Made by a program: the position numbers and the translations under genes. From Magnaporthiopsis rhizophila (Eukaryota; Ascomycota; Sordariomycetes; Magnaporthales; Magnaporthaceae), in contig PYSS01000041.1 in NCBI GenBank assembly GCA_003049465.1, forward strand, positions 62,001 to 126,000: 64,000 nucleotides of DNA, written 5' to 3'. The notes under the pieces are model-generated. The model was not told the DNA's origin and ran no database searches. It saw only the letters and a program-made list of their open reading frames with translations. The stretch's first letter is position 1, and each line of letters begins with the position of its first letter. Below are positions 10,225 through 22,030 of the stretch, piece after piece.

Positions 10225-12914
10225 GAGCACCCATGAATCCCAAGTCCTTTGGCTGTCTGCCCAGTCTCTCCGACTTTGATCTTCCTCTCTTCTGGCACCA
10301 TATATAGGCCACTGGTTTCCCAATCGATCTCTGACCAGCCACGCCAATCTCTTTCGGCCGCTGCGCCATCTGTTTCTTACCCGGCATTTCCTAGGCATTA
10401 CAAAACGGCTGTATGGCGTTTGCAACCGCACAACACCGACGTTTGTGACGACGGGAGCTACATCCTGATGGTGTCTCGATTTTAAGACTTTTTACGAAAT
10501 TCTCGATTGTATCGCTTGTTCTCTTTTCCTTCGCGCTGCTAAGACATTGTTGGTCGCTCATCACGACCTACCACCCTAGGACTGGTGGCGACCATTGTCG
10601 GGTCTGGCTCATGGGAATTTGGGCATTCATGTCACCGAACAATAAATACTTGGGCGCGGATGGTTGGGAAACGTGCTGGTTGGGAAGGATAATCTGATGA
10701 TCTTGTTTGGGTTCTGGTTTTTTTTTTTCATCGTCTCTTTCTTTTTTTACGTATCTTTCCTGTTTGCTGCCTATGGTTTTAGCCTGGGGCGCCACGATCC
10801 GGATGGTTGAGATGCATTTCCGAGCGCCCATCATCTGGTATTTATTTGTCTGCGTCTTTCTCAATTTCTTCGAGGTTCCTCCTCATGTTTCACCTGCACA
10901 TATCATTTCTCTACGCGGTTAAAGTACCTACTTACCTACTACCTACCGACGTCTAGTGCGATTCGGGTAGATATCCATATTTTACCCCGGCAGATCAGAC
11001 ATCGTTTTGGTTTCCTCTTTTTTATCATGGAGGGTCTACCCGGAACAGCGAATGTCTCGTTTTCGGCGTCCGTTGCGTTTGTTTCCTTGGTTGTTTCCTG
11101 CCTTCGACAGGGCCGTTGTATTTCTTTCTGACGTCTGAGGCGTTTTAGCCGATATGAAGCAAGGCAATATGGTGTCTAGATGTTTTTATCGCCATGGGGC
11201 GAGGTAACAAAAAGAGGACGGGAAGCGGCAAGGGATGTGATTGCGATGCGTTTTGGGCTCTGTGGATGGGAATACATGGGATCCTGGGGTTTTCAGGACA
11301 GGTTACCAATACTGGGCTGGGCGTATGGCTACATGGAGGGCATCACTGCGATTATGAAAGGACAGTATGGAAATTAAAAAGTGGTGACTCTTGACCAGTC
11401 GCTTCGGGGCTGATGCGACTATCGAGTGGACATGGGAGTTTGTGGTGGCTTGGGCGTGGGAACGGCAGCTCAGCTGAAGCTTTTGGGAGCTGAGGCGTGG
11501 CAGGGCATGGAAGGCGGTCATCCCAGGACGGGTGCTGTTGCAGCCGTTGAGGTGGCGTCGGGTTTGATAGGGTTGTGACTGGTTCCATTGGCTCTTGTCG
11601 GGGCTGTTGGGCTGGACAGGATTGAGCATGGCACCTGCCTGCATAGCATGGGTGCAAATCTAGCATGACAGCCGTCATCGTCTTTCTTGGGCAGACAAGC
11701 ATCCATCCACCAGCAGATCATCATGTCAGCCAGCCAGCCAGCCATCCCGCGTGGGCTGAGTGAGCCTGACCCCGAGCTAGCAGCAGACGACATTGAAACA
11801 GAACTGGCAATTTGGTGACGCGTGCCCAAAAAATCTCGCCAGGCATGGGCGAGCTGGAGTGGCAGAGTGTGGCGCTAGCTAGTGGTTAGCTCGTCTGTGT
11901 CATGTTGTTTTGCTTCGAGGTACTTTTGGGCGCAACCGCAGACCACGAGCCGCCCCCCACAACGCAACACTGCCCACATGCCCCCCCGTTGCTAAGGGAT
12001 GGGACGCTTGTTGGTTGGTGGAGCTGCATGTCGACGTGATGGATGCTACCTGGGAGATGGATACCTTACCTTAGCTATAGGGACAAAAAATGATCTGTGA
12101 CGCGACGTGTGGAACAGCACATGCCTTGCAGTCAATCGTTTAAAAAAGACAACCAACTAGAGCGGGATTTGGACCGCAACGCAACGAACCCAACCATGGC
12201 GTCCGGGGCAGGACGATCGGTTGATTTTATTTATTACTAGAGGCGCATCTCCGGGCGCGCGGAGGGAGGGGCTGGCTGGCGGTGCTAGTGTTGGCTGAAT
12301 TAGAACGTCTCAACTAAGCCTATGCTGTGTCCCAAGGGCGGACCGTTGATCTGCCTAGGCGGAATCCTTTAAAATCTGGTCTCCCTCCTCGTTATTTTAG
12401 CTTGGCCGCGTGCCTCCTCTCGTCCTTGCCTCTCATGCCTGTTGGTGGAATAAGCGTTGGGAGACACGGCAACAGTGGCGTCCAGCAGCGGCGGCAGCAA
12501 CAGCAGCAACAACAACGATACCCCAGACAGCTGGAGCTCCAAGGAGGCATTGCGGGTCCGCCTGTGGAGGTTCGAAACCAGAAGCAGCACGAGCAAGCGC
12601 CGAGCAGCACCGACGGCCAGCAGCAGCACGCTTCGCTTATAAGGGGCAGCGGTCCTGTCCCCCGAGCCCACCGCCGGGTCGCTATTCCCTCACCCTTTAT
12701 ACCGTTCCTGTCCTACCTGTCGAGGTCGTCCCGCCCACCGCCTCCAGCCGCCGCCGCACCGAACCTAAAGCCACGGCTGGTCTGGCCGGGATCAGATACC
12801 GTTCCCGTTGCACGGGCGCTGATACAGGACGGCGCCCGGCCGACGTCAGCATTTAGCCAGGCGGCTGCACGTGCCGCACCACCACTGCTGCCCCAGCCGC
12901 AGCTCGCAGCCGAC
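9972..12914 (+). other. Long intergenic region between the NYN gene and SKT5
   Basis: 2.9 kb with no gene I can support. It holds the NYN gene's 3' region, a T57 homopolymer (10164-10220), and T-rich sequence up to about 11150. From about 12435 an in-frame open stretch runs into the SKT5 start, rich in CAG/CAA (Gln) triplets. That stretch may be the 5' UTR or an N-terminal extension of SKT5. Confidence 0.5.
10164..10220 (+). repeat. Homopolymer T57
   Basis: An uninterrupted run of 57 T on the plus strand, about 190 nt after the NYN-protein stop codon. It could be a genuine poly(dA:dT) tract or a collapsed or extended assembly artefact. Confidence 0.95.
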
Positions 12915-14358
12915 ATGGCCAGCACACCACCACCGGCAAACGGGGTCGGCGCCGCGCCTCCCCCGATCCCCGAGAAGGTTGCCGTTTCCGGGCCGGTCAA
13001 AGGTACGTTATTTTTTTCTTCTTGTGATTTGCTGCTTTGCTCATCATCTTTCGTGAGCTTCATCTCGCTGGGGAGACAACAACGGCCACTCTTCTTCTTC
13101 TCCACAAGACCGGACTACTTTCCGACACCGGCCGAGGGCCCTTGGTGCTGATGTGAGGGAGAGTGCGAGGGTCCGGATCCGACGTTGAGAGTTCCGGTCT
13201 GTTCTGGGAATCTACAAGCGATGCCTGGCTGCCAGGCATCCATGGACGGCGGAGGGCTCTGGAGGAAGTTCGGAAAAGAGGAAGCGGGAACCAAAGGAGA
13301 GACAAAAACAATAACGCATCTTGCGACGCCTCCACGACCCGAAATCCGGCACAGCCCCGCAGACGACATGACATGGAGTTCCATGGATGGGAAACCTACG
13401 CTTGGTCGGTGGTGACCTCAGCGTTTGCCAAAGAAACCACCAAATACGGCAATGGAAGGATGACGATGACTCGACCGTCGGTCGCTCAGCCGCCAGGCCG
13501 ACGAAACCGACACGTCTTGTTGGGCGCACAGCCAGCCTCTTTTGTGCGAGCGCGAGAAGGAAGGAATATATGCCGGCAACCTAAGCTGCAGGGGCGAGCC
13601 CAGCGAGACGGATGGGGATGCATCTTGCGGACCCCGAGCGTGCGACGCAATGCAGAAGGGCCCCGGTTTATCTGCCCCGCTGGTGGACGCGTCCACTGAA
13701 CTGGCACAAGGGGCCGTGCTCCTGGCACGCCGTCGTCGATCCCCATGTCGTCGGATAGACGATCCAGCGGTCCGTTTGTTCTAGGTCCCGTTCGCTCGCT
13801 CGCCTGTCGTCTCTTGTTCTACATGCTCCTTTTTGGCTCTTCTTTCTCTATTTCTCCTTTTTGAGACATCAGAAGGGAGAAGAAAAAAAGAGACTAGGGC
13901 CGGCAGGGGTGCGTCGATCTTCCAGAAGCCCAGCCAGGCGTTGCCCGTTTGCTCCGGCGGTCTGCAGCAAATAATAGGGGTCCCTTGCACCTTTGGCGAC
14001 ACCACCCAGCCCGCTCAATCTCCCCAACAAACAAAGCAAAAGAGCAGCACTGCCCTGCCGCATGAAGGACGAGGAATTCTGGAGAGAAAACCTGGAGAAG
14101 GAGAAAAAAAAAAAAAAAAAAAAAGACAGAAGAAGAAGAAAGAGGCCGCCGTCTTCCCCCAGCCGAGATTTTGGTCAGCCAAGGCAGGCGCTTTCCAGAA
14201 GCAGCGGTAGCACCTGCTACATCAAAGACCGCCACAGCAACGCAGCTCTCAATTGGTGTCTGTGACGACGGGATTTGCTGACAACCCTTTTCTAACCGCC
14301 TCGCCCACAATTTCATGCAGGCTCTGACGCCCAACCGCCACAGCAGAAGAATCAGCAC

Positions 14359-14390
<32 letters not shown>

Positions 14391-17300
14391 GACGACGGTT
14401 GAAATGCCACACCTTGGTGCGACTTTTGTCCCCGGCGGCTTTGACGACTACCAAATGCCCGAGGTGTTCGCCCCATCCCCTCAGAGGTCAGTTACTGTGT
14501 TCTCTTTTTCGTTTTCGTTTGTTTGTCGGTTGTTGCATTGTTCCCACACCACACCTCCATCGCCTTGCCTCTCTTCTTTTCCCCTCTCAAAGACCAAACC
14601 AAAACTAGCATTTGCAGCTGCGGCTCTAGAGCCAGACCAGTCTGGATTGGACTCAGCGCCGCGAGCTGTCTTTGCCGCATGCGTCGGCCCAGGCGCACGC
14701 AATTTCCCTGGTCCAGTCCCCAACCAGCCCCTCGATTGTCCGTTTGCGTTGGCTGCTGCCTTGCTTTTCCCCGCCAAAAAAAAAGCCCCCTCCTTGCAGC
14801 CAGCCAGCCCCATCCCATCACGCGGCGGCAATGCGAACCGTCTTGGCCCGCCCAACCCGCCGCCCAATCCTTTGTTATTAGCGTCAGAGGGCCCCGACGC
14901 CCACCATGAAGGGTGCCTTTTGGCACGACCCCCATGCAACGGCTGAGAGCGTCCAGCGGGCCCTGATTCAGCTACGCTAGGAGAGACGAAGTAAAGGCGA
15001 AGAAAAAAAAAACACAATCCGTGCTCTCTCCCTGGCCAGCTCCACCACGACGAGCAACGGCCAAGAGCCAAGGAAGGAAGGGGGTGCGGGCGCGACATTT
15101 TTGCTGACGCTGGTCCCTCCTGTTGGGCTGACGCAGGGTAATGCCAGAGGTCCCTCAGAACATGCAACAGGACCTCCAACGGCTCGAACAAACCTCCGCC
15201 GAACTTGACGCGACTGAGCGCTCTGCCGGAGCCGCCTCCACAAACACCACCACCGCCACAAACAGGAACGGCGCCGATACGCCCACCACCCAAGCGCAAC
15301 TGCCGCGCATCCAGGAGCCCCCCGCCGCCGAGTTCAAGCCCTTCGAAGACAGCCGCAGCACGCCCTTCGACAAGATGCTCGGTCAAGGCGAGACCTTTGA
15401 CGCCCCCAGCTTCTCGCCCTTCCCCAAGGTCAAGGGTGATAACATACCCATGAGCGACGAGGAGAAGGAGGAGATCCTGTACAACGCCCGCCAGCACGTC
15501 CTGCACTCCAACAATGTCGCCATGCAGCTTTCGTGGGCCCGCGACTCGCTCGCCTGGGTCGACATCGCCGCCGAGGCCTGGCAGCGCGAGAACCCGGGCG
15601 TCGATCGCCCCACCACCCCCAAGGTCGAGCACGAGCTGCGCAACGACGCCGTCAACATCGTCAGCTACCTGTCGGAGCAGGGCCACCCCGAGGCCCTCTT
15701 CATGCGCGCCAAGTGGCTCGAGTTCGGCAAGTTCGGCCAGCGTGCCGACAAGCGCGAGGCCTTCCTGGGCTACCGCAAGGCCGCCGAGCAGGGCTGGGGC
15801 CGCGCCGAGTACCGCATGGGCATGCTGTATGAGAACGCCAACGACATGGAGAAGGCCATCAAGCACTACACAAACGGCATGGAGCAGCGCGACTCGGCCG
15901 CCTCGTACCGCCTGGGCATGATGAGCCTGCTCGGCCAGCACGGCTACCCCATGGACTACCGCCGCGGCCTGGACCTGATCCAAGTGGCCGCCGACAGTGC
16001 CGACGAGGACGCCCCTCAAGGCGCCTACGTCTACGGCATGCTCATCGCCCGCGATCTGCCCGACCTCAACATCCCCGAGGGCCTGCTGCCCCCCAACCTG
16101 GGCCTGGCCCGTCAGTACGTCGAGAAGGCCGCCTTCCTCGGCTTCGCCAAGGCCCAGTCCAAGATGGGCCAGGCCTACGAGCTCTGCCAACTGAGCTGCG
16201 ACTTCAACCCCGCCTACTCGCTGCACTACTACGGCCTAGCCGCCAAGCAGGGCCAGCCCGAGGCCGCCTTGGGCGTCAGCCGCTGGTTTCTGTTCGGCTA
16301 CGAGCACGTCTTCCTCAAGAACGAGCAGCTCGCCTTCCAGTACGCCAAGCGTGCGGCCGACGCCAAGCTCGCTACTGGCGAGTTTGCCATGGGCTACTAC
16401 TACGAGATTGGAATCCACGTGCGCAAGGACCTGCGCGAAGCCCGGCGCTGGTACGAGACGGCGGCCGACAACGGCAACAAGGACGCGGTGCAGCGGCTCG
16501 AGCAGTTGAACAACTCCAAGTCGCTGACCAAGGAGGACCACGAGACGACGACGCTGACGCGCATCAAGTCGCAGCATGGCTCCCAGCGCGGTAAGCGTCC
16601 GGAGCGCTTCAAGCTGAAGGAGGCCACGATGCCGTCCCTCGCCGAGACGGGCTCCGGCTCCGCCACGCCCGTCGAGAGGAGCAGCAGCCCGTCGCAGAAC
16701 GGCGGCGGCCTGGACATGCCAGATCCGTCGAGGCTGTCGCTCAACAACAACGACAGCAGCAGCAACAGCAGCGGCGGCGGACGCCCGCCGGCCTTCCAGA
16801 TCAATCTGCAGCAGAACCTGCCACCTCGGTCGAGCTCGGCGGCCCCCTACCCGGTCGACGACAGGCCACCGCAGCTCGGCCCGCGGGCCCAGTCGGTGGC
16901 CCCCTACCCGGAGGACGACGTGGCCCACTCGCTGGCTCCGGTGTCGCCGCACTACGACCCCCGGATCCGAGGCAACCACTCGGGCGGCGGCGGCAGAGGT
17001 GGTGGCAACCCAGCCTTTGCCGCCCGCCCTCTCAGCCCCAGCGGTAGGCCGGACGCGCACCAGCAGTATCCGCAGGGAGGCGCCGGCGCTGGCATGAGGC
17101 AGTCTCACTCGTACGGCTCCGGGCTCGCCGCCATGCAGCCGGCCGGCACACAGCCGGTTAAGGGCCGTGTCGTGTCGGAAGGCCCAGGAGGATTCGCCGG
17201 CTGGGACGGTCAGGGCCCGGGCGGCTACCGGCAGTCACCCGCCGGCCCAGGATACGACCAGCAGGGAGCTCCGATGATGAGCGGTGCTGGCGGACCGGCG

Positions 17301-17893
17301 GACCCGACACGAAACCGGCTGGCTAAGCAGGGCCCCCCGCAGCCGCTGCCCGCTCAGGGTGCTTACAACCAGCGACCTGGCGGCGGTGGGTACCAGTCAC
17401 CGACCGTATCGGCGCAACCTGGACGCGACTATGGACCTCGGTCGTCGTCGGCGCGGCCACCGTCGGAGCAGTACGACTCGCGCTACACTCCCAACGCTAG
17501 ACCGCAGTCGATGCGACCAGAGCGTCTCGACTCGCTCCCACAACAGAACCGCATGTCTACGGCCGGTCACCAGCCTCAGCAACTCAAGGACAGGCCGTCC
17601 CCGATGGACCACGGTCGACAGAGCGCAGCGCCGATGCAGGGTGGACCAGGTGGCCGGCCGAGCCCGGGGCCTAGTCCTGGAACCAGTCCCGGTCCCGCCT
17701 CGGCGGCTCCTGGAAGGAAGCCTGTCGGTAGTGGTGCCAGCCAACCGCCCAAGGGCCAAGGCCCGGCCACGTTTGAAGAGATGGGTATTCCCCAGGGCAA
17801 GAACGAATCCGACTGCGTAAGTCTACCGCATTCAGTCATGACGATTTGGGAGCGTGGGACTAACAGGGTCACGAATAACAGGTTGTCATGTAA
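12915..17893 (+). CDS. Sel1-repeat chitin synthase activator Skt5/Chs4, CaaX-terminated
   Basis: Four exons: 12915-13002, 14321-14486, 15137-17816 and 17882-17893, 981 residues with consistent phases. After a polyglutamine run (exon 2), residues about 200-480 carry tandem Sel1/TPR-like repeats (A-x-x-x-x-G-x-x-Y patterns such as GWGRAEYRMGMLYENANDME and GEFAMGYYYEIGIHV). A basic, Ser/Pro/Gly-rich tail follows. The tiny last exon (GTT GTC ATG TAA) joins to ...SDC and yields the C-terminus C-V-V-M, a CaaX prenylation box as in yeast Chs4/Skt5. These proteins activate class IV chitin synthase (Chs3) at septa and the cell surface. Intron 1 is 1318 nt and intron 2 is 650 nt, both long for a fungus. 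An in-frame stretch upstream from about 12435 could add residues. Confidence 0.88.
17882..17893 (+). other. 12-nt terminal micro-exon encoding the CaaX end
   Basis: Donor GTAAGT at 17817-17822, branch point CTAAC near 17859-17863, and acceptor AG at 17880-17881 leave GTT GTC ATG TAA. Joined to the preceding Cys codon this gives C-V-V-M-stop. Without splicing, the frame reads on for about 114 codons of low-quality sequence. Confidence 0.8.
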
Positions 17894-18251
17894 AGGGAGG
17901 TATGGTTTCGAGGAGAACAGGCTACAAGAACAGCACAGAAAATCCCCCGATCCAAGAAAGAAAGAAAAACACATGCATGTACGGAAAAAGAGGGACAAGA
18001 CGTTGCAGGATTTTGCATGGTGGGAGGGAAGCGAGCGGTTTTGTTTTGCGCATTTTAGACATGTTTTCGATACCTCGGTGTCGGCGCCTTCTTGTTTGGC
18101 TTTAGCACACGTTGTTCCGGGCCATGGTTTGGCCTTTGGAGACGAGTTACGGACATAGTTTGATTTAATGTCATTTATGTGGGCTGTGTTGGAGTGCTGG
18201 CTGTGCTGGATACTTATTCTGTGTTTAAGATGTAAGGCTGACGGGGTGAGT

Positions 18252-18287
<36 letters not shown>

Positions 18288-18670
18288 NNNNTTTTTTTTT
18301 TTTTTTTTTTTTTTTTTTTTTCTAAATCTACACTCGGAGACTAACACAGATAATACAAGAATTTACACGGGTTCTCATGCAGCCAAGTTGGCGACATGAC
18401 ACACTACCAGATGCCAGATTGATTCGATCTGTCCAGAGAAACCAACTCAAAAAGTCCGCGTCCTGGCCCTCTTCTCGCCGGTGGCAGAAACGACCTTTGT
18501 GACAACTACGAGCGCATGCGTGTTGTTATCGTCGCCACCGGCAGCAGGCAGGACGTGCGTATGCATAGGCTCAGCACGGGGCGCAACGGCAGTGGTGGGA
18601 GCATAATACCCATCCGTCGCCGTCTTGGCGTACGCCTGTAGCATGGGCTGCACCCCACCAGGGCTGGAGG
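17894..18670. other. Convergent 3' region, SKT5 / LysM-like gene
   Basis: Between two convergent stop codons. It contains the SKT5 3' UTR, a poly-T tract interrupted by four N, and the 3' UTR of the minus-strand LysM-like gene. A minus-strand ORF at 18447-18653 has no recognisable family; an additional C-terminal exon for the LysM-like gene cannot be ruled out. Confidence 0.5.
18254..18321 (+). repeat. Poly-T tract interrupted by NNNN
   Basis: T34 at 18254-18287, four N at 18288-18291, then T30 at 18292-18321. The N run marks a small unresolved assembly join inside a homopolymer, so the true length is unknown. Confidence 0.95.
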
Positions 18671-19593
18671 TTAGCGGCGGTTGTGGCTATGACTGTTGTT
18701 GCTCCTCTTTTTGACATCCGAGTCCGAGTCGGATTCGTCAGGGTCGGAGTCGTCCACCACCACCTCGGTGGCGTCGGCCTCGAAAACGTCAGGCACGCCT
18801 GTTGTTGTTGTTGTTGCCGCCGCCGCCGCCGCCGCCGCCGCAGCCACGGCGAGTCGATGGCTGCGGTCAAAGTGGCCGAGGCACGAGCAGGCCGACGAGA
18901 GGTAGACGTGCGGCGGGCGGGTTGTTCTCGTCGTTGTGGCTGCGGCCGTGCCTGTGACTTGGACGTCGACGTCGGCCTCGAGATAAAGCGGAGGTAAAAG
19001 CACGGCAGGCGCACCGGTCGCGCGGGCGCAGGCCTGCTCGAGCGCCGCGGGGCGCGGGAGGAGCGGGGGCGGGATCAGGGTGCCGCTGTTCTTGCCGCCC
19101 TGCTCCTCGACGGCCTGGTGGCGCACGGCCGGGGCGGCGAACTGCACGATCGCCGTCTGCGACTGCGCCGGCCGGGCAGGGTCCGTGTACCAGGCGCAGA
19201 AGCCGAGCATGGACGTCTCGGCGCCGTTGATGGCCGCCAGGCACCGGTCCACGGTCGGGTGGCGCCGGGAGCAGTGGGCCGCCTGCTCGGGGGAGAGCGT
19301 GTCGCTGTCGAGGTTGGGGTTGGAGTCGTTGTCGTCAAGAGAGGAATGCTGCTGCTGCTGCTGCTGCTGCTGCTGGGGGCGGTGGCGGCGGCGGCTGCGG
19401 GGATGATGACGGCGCCAGAGAGTGGGCGTCGTCATGCTACCGGAGGACAGGGTGGCGGTGGTGGTGACGATGACGGGAATGAAGGAGGTTGTGGTGGCGA
19501 CCATGGAGATGACGGTCGAGGTGGTGGTGGAGTTGATGGGGAAGGCTGTCTTGCCGTCACCGCCGTCGCCGTTGTCGGGGAGATCGCTGGTGA

Positions 19594-19624
<31 letters not shown>

Positions 19625-20494
19625 AGGCAAGGCCGTCTTGCCGTCGCCCGGGCCGGTGAAAGTGGCGGTGCCGAGCGAGCCGGTCGGGCTGTCGTCTGCG
19701 TCGCCGCCGGAAAAGGTGTGCGTCACGGTCGTGGTGGTCTCGGCATCGGCCGACATGGAGCCGCCGGGGTGGTCGGTGGCGGTTACCACCGCCGCCGTGG
19801 GCGGCTGCTGCTCCTGCTGGTGGTGCGGCGCTGCGAACCACGTGTTGCGCATCCGGGGCATTGATACCGTATAGGGCAGGGCTAGGGACTGTCGGTGGTG
19901 AGATTCCAGCGTCCGGGCTGCTGCGGGCGCGTCGTCGTTCCGCTTTTTGAGATCCACGGGCTCATCTTGTGCCACAGCTGTTTCCATGTCGAAGGCGGTG
20001 TGGGAGGAGATATTGACTGTGGACGGGACGCTGTGCAGGGCGGGCGAAGTGGTAGCGACGGCAGCAGTGGCAGCGCGCGTGGACGAGCCGCCCGTCCGCA
20101 GGACGGCCGGGCCCAACCCGAACCACTGCGCCTGCGCCTTCGGCAGCTCGGGCTCGGAGGCCAGACACAGCCAGGCGCCCGGCTTGAGCTCGCCCTCGCA
20201 GATGTTGTCGACGTTCTCGTTGAGCTCGGCCAGCTCGGCCGGGCTAAGGCCGCCGCGCAGCAGGATGGAGGAGCAGCTGTCGCCCGGCTGGGGCTGGTAC
20301 CAGTGCGTGCACGTCTCGTGCCTCTCGACCACCAGGGGTGGCGGGCTGCCGAGGAGCAGGCCTCCTCCTCCCTGGCTGCAGGGCTGCTGCCGGTGCTGGG
20401 GGTTCGCCAGGGCCATGCCGTACCCGATGCCGATGTGGGAAACGAAGGCCCCTATCAGGACCGACGCGACGATCTTCCCCACGAAATTGACCAT
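18671..20494 (-). CDS. Secreted LysM-like protein with homopeptide tracts
   Basis: Single open frame of 607 residues. The N-terminus (MVNFVGKIVASVLIGAFVSH) is a good signal peptide ending near GMALA-N. Residues about 59-112 resemble a LysM module: CTHWYQPQPGDSCSSILL, then SPAELAELNENVDNICEG and LKPGAWLCLA, with the paired cysteines typical of fungal LysM repeats that bind chitin. A second Cys-containing part appears around HCSRRHPTVDRCLAAI and LGFCAWYTDP. In between lie Ser9, Gln9 and Ala-rich tracts and Thr-rich text, suggesting a flexible, possibly glycosylated stalk. It ends in a short basic His/Ser/Asn tail. Function is inferred from the module only; only one LysM is clear. Confidence 0.65.
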
Positions 20495-20759
20495 TTTGTT
20501 TTTTTCTGTGTGTCTTTACCGATCAGGTTGGATGAGGGAGTGAGAGGACAGGAACAGGAAGACCCCGGCCGGTTGCCCCTTGGACATGGGTAGATAATAT
20601 TTCGCCATAGGTCATGATGATAGCGTTTGCTTTTACAAGGAGCATCGCAAAAGTCTGCGAGGTAGGTGGCTGGTTTGACTTAAAAGCGTTTCTTGCACAT
20701 CCAAGTCATAGATATATACTTTGGAGGCAAAAAAAAGGGGGTATCATCTCTACAAGAAA
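20495..20759 (-). promoter_or_regulatory. Short tandem intergenic region
   Basis: 265 nt between the YTP1-family stop and the LysM-like start, both on the minus strand. It must hold the 3' UTR of one gene and the promoter of the next. No other feature seen. Confidence 0.4.
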
Positions 20760-21995
20760 TCAGACGCTGCCATACGACGCTGCCGGCCTCCCCAGCTCCC
20801 TCCTGACAGCCCATCCCTTGATGGCCATGACGGTGACGACCCAGGCCATGAGCAGCGCCACCAGGCCCATGGTGACGGTGTACATGAACATGGCGTCCAG
20901 CTCCTGGTTGATCATTGCGGCGATCGTGTCTCCGCTCTGTGGGAAAAAAAGTCAGCTACGCCGGACGCAGAAAAAAGAAGGAGTCATAAAAAACTCACGC
21001 TGGCCATAAAGATGATGCCTCCAGCACAGAGCCCAAACGCCGCCAGCAGCTCCGTGGGCGGCCGCGACGGCAGCACCGACCGCGGCGGCCTGAGGTACAT
21101 GAGCACGTACGTCAACGCCCTGGCCAAGGACGCGCCCGTCAGCAGCGTCCCCCACTGCTTGTGCACCATGCTCGACACCATGCTTGTCTGCGTGTGCGAG
21201 CTCATCATGATGCCCAGCAGCAGGATCACCAGCGCGGGGATGGGGTTCAGCGAGACGCTGTGCTGCCGCTCTTGTTCCTGTTCTCGTTCATGTAGCGCGT
21301 CTGTCTCGACGACGACCGACGTGTTGAGCAGGTCCCGCACCGCCGTCGACTCGACCAGCATGCCGCACAGCCCGCCGCCGATAAAGAGCACCGTGATGGA
21401 CACGTGCTCCAGGTCCTGCGCACTCCACGACGTGTTGTCGCCTTCACCGCCCAAATGCTCGAGAAAGATGTTGGTCGCGCCGTAGACAAAGATGAGCGCG
21501 CTCTCGACGAACTCGGCCGTCGGACGCCATTTTTTGTTGCTGCTGCCGGGCCGCACGTTCCACGCCCAGCCCAGGTCGCCGAACGCGCCGGCCCAGCGTC
21601 CCAGCGTCACCAGCCCGAGCCAGAAGAAGACGCCGCCCTTGATCCAGTGCGCCAGCCCGCTGTAGATCTCGTGGCCCTCGAACAGGCGGCCCTGCGCGAT
21701 GACGCCCGTGCTGAGCGCCACGGAGCCCAGCACCAGGATGATGCGGTCGACAACGTCGTAGCAGAAGACCAGGACTCGCCACGTGCCGGACGATACAGCG
21801 TTGGCTGCCCGTCTGGCTGCGTGGTACGCCCGTCCTGCCGCACCGCTGCCCAGTGCTGGGCTATCCTCACCGTGAGCGTCTTCGTCGTCCTCGTCGTAGT
21901 CGTCGTAGTCGTTCTTTCCACGCCGCAGCAGCAGCAGTCCTTCCTCCTTCAGCGCCGCGTCCTCGTCGTGGCCATGGCGATAGCGTGAGCTCGAA

Positions 21996-22030
<35 letters not shown>

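Noticed and set aside
12327..12914. Separate upstream gene before SKT5
   Set aside because: The frame is in phase with the SKT5 start and low in complexity; no independent start, stop or domain supports a separate gene.
14481..16226. 581-codon minus-strand ORF
   Set aside because: It mirrors the third codon positions of the Sel1-repeat exon and crosses intron sequence; no recognisable domain.
17817..18158. Reading SKT5 straight through to 18158 as a 1005-codon end
   Set aside because: The extension has no conserved text, and a strong donor, branch and acceptor give the expected CaaX terminus instead.
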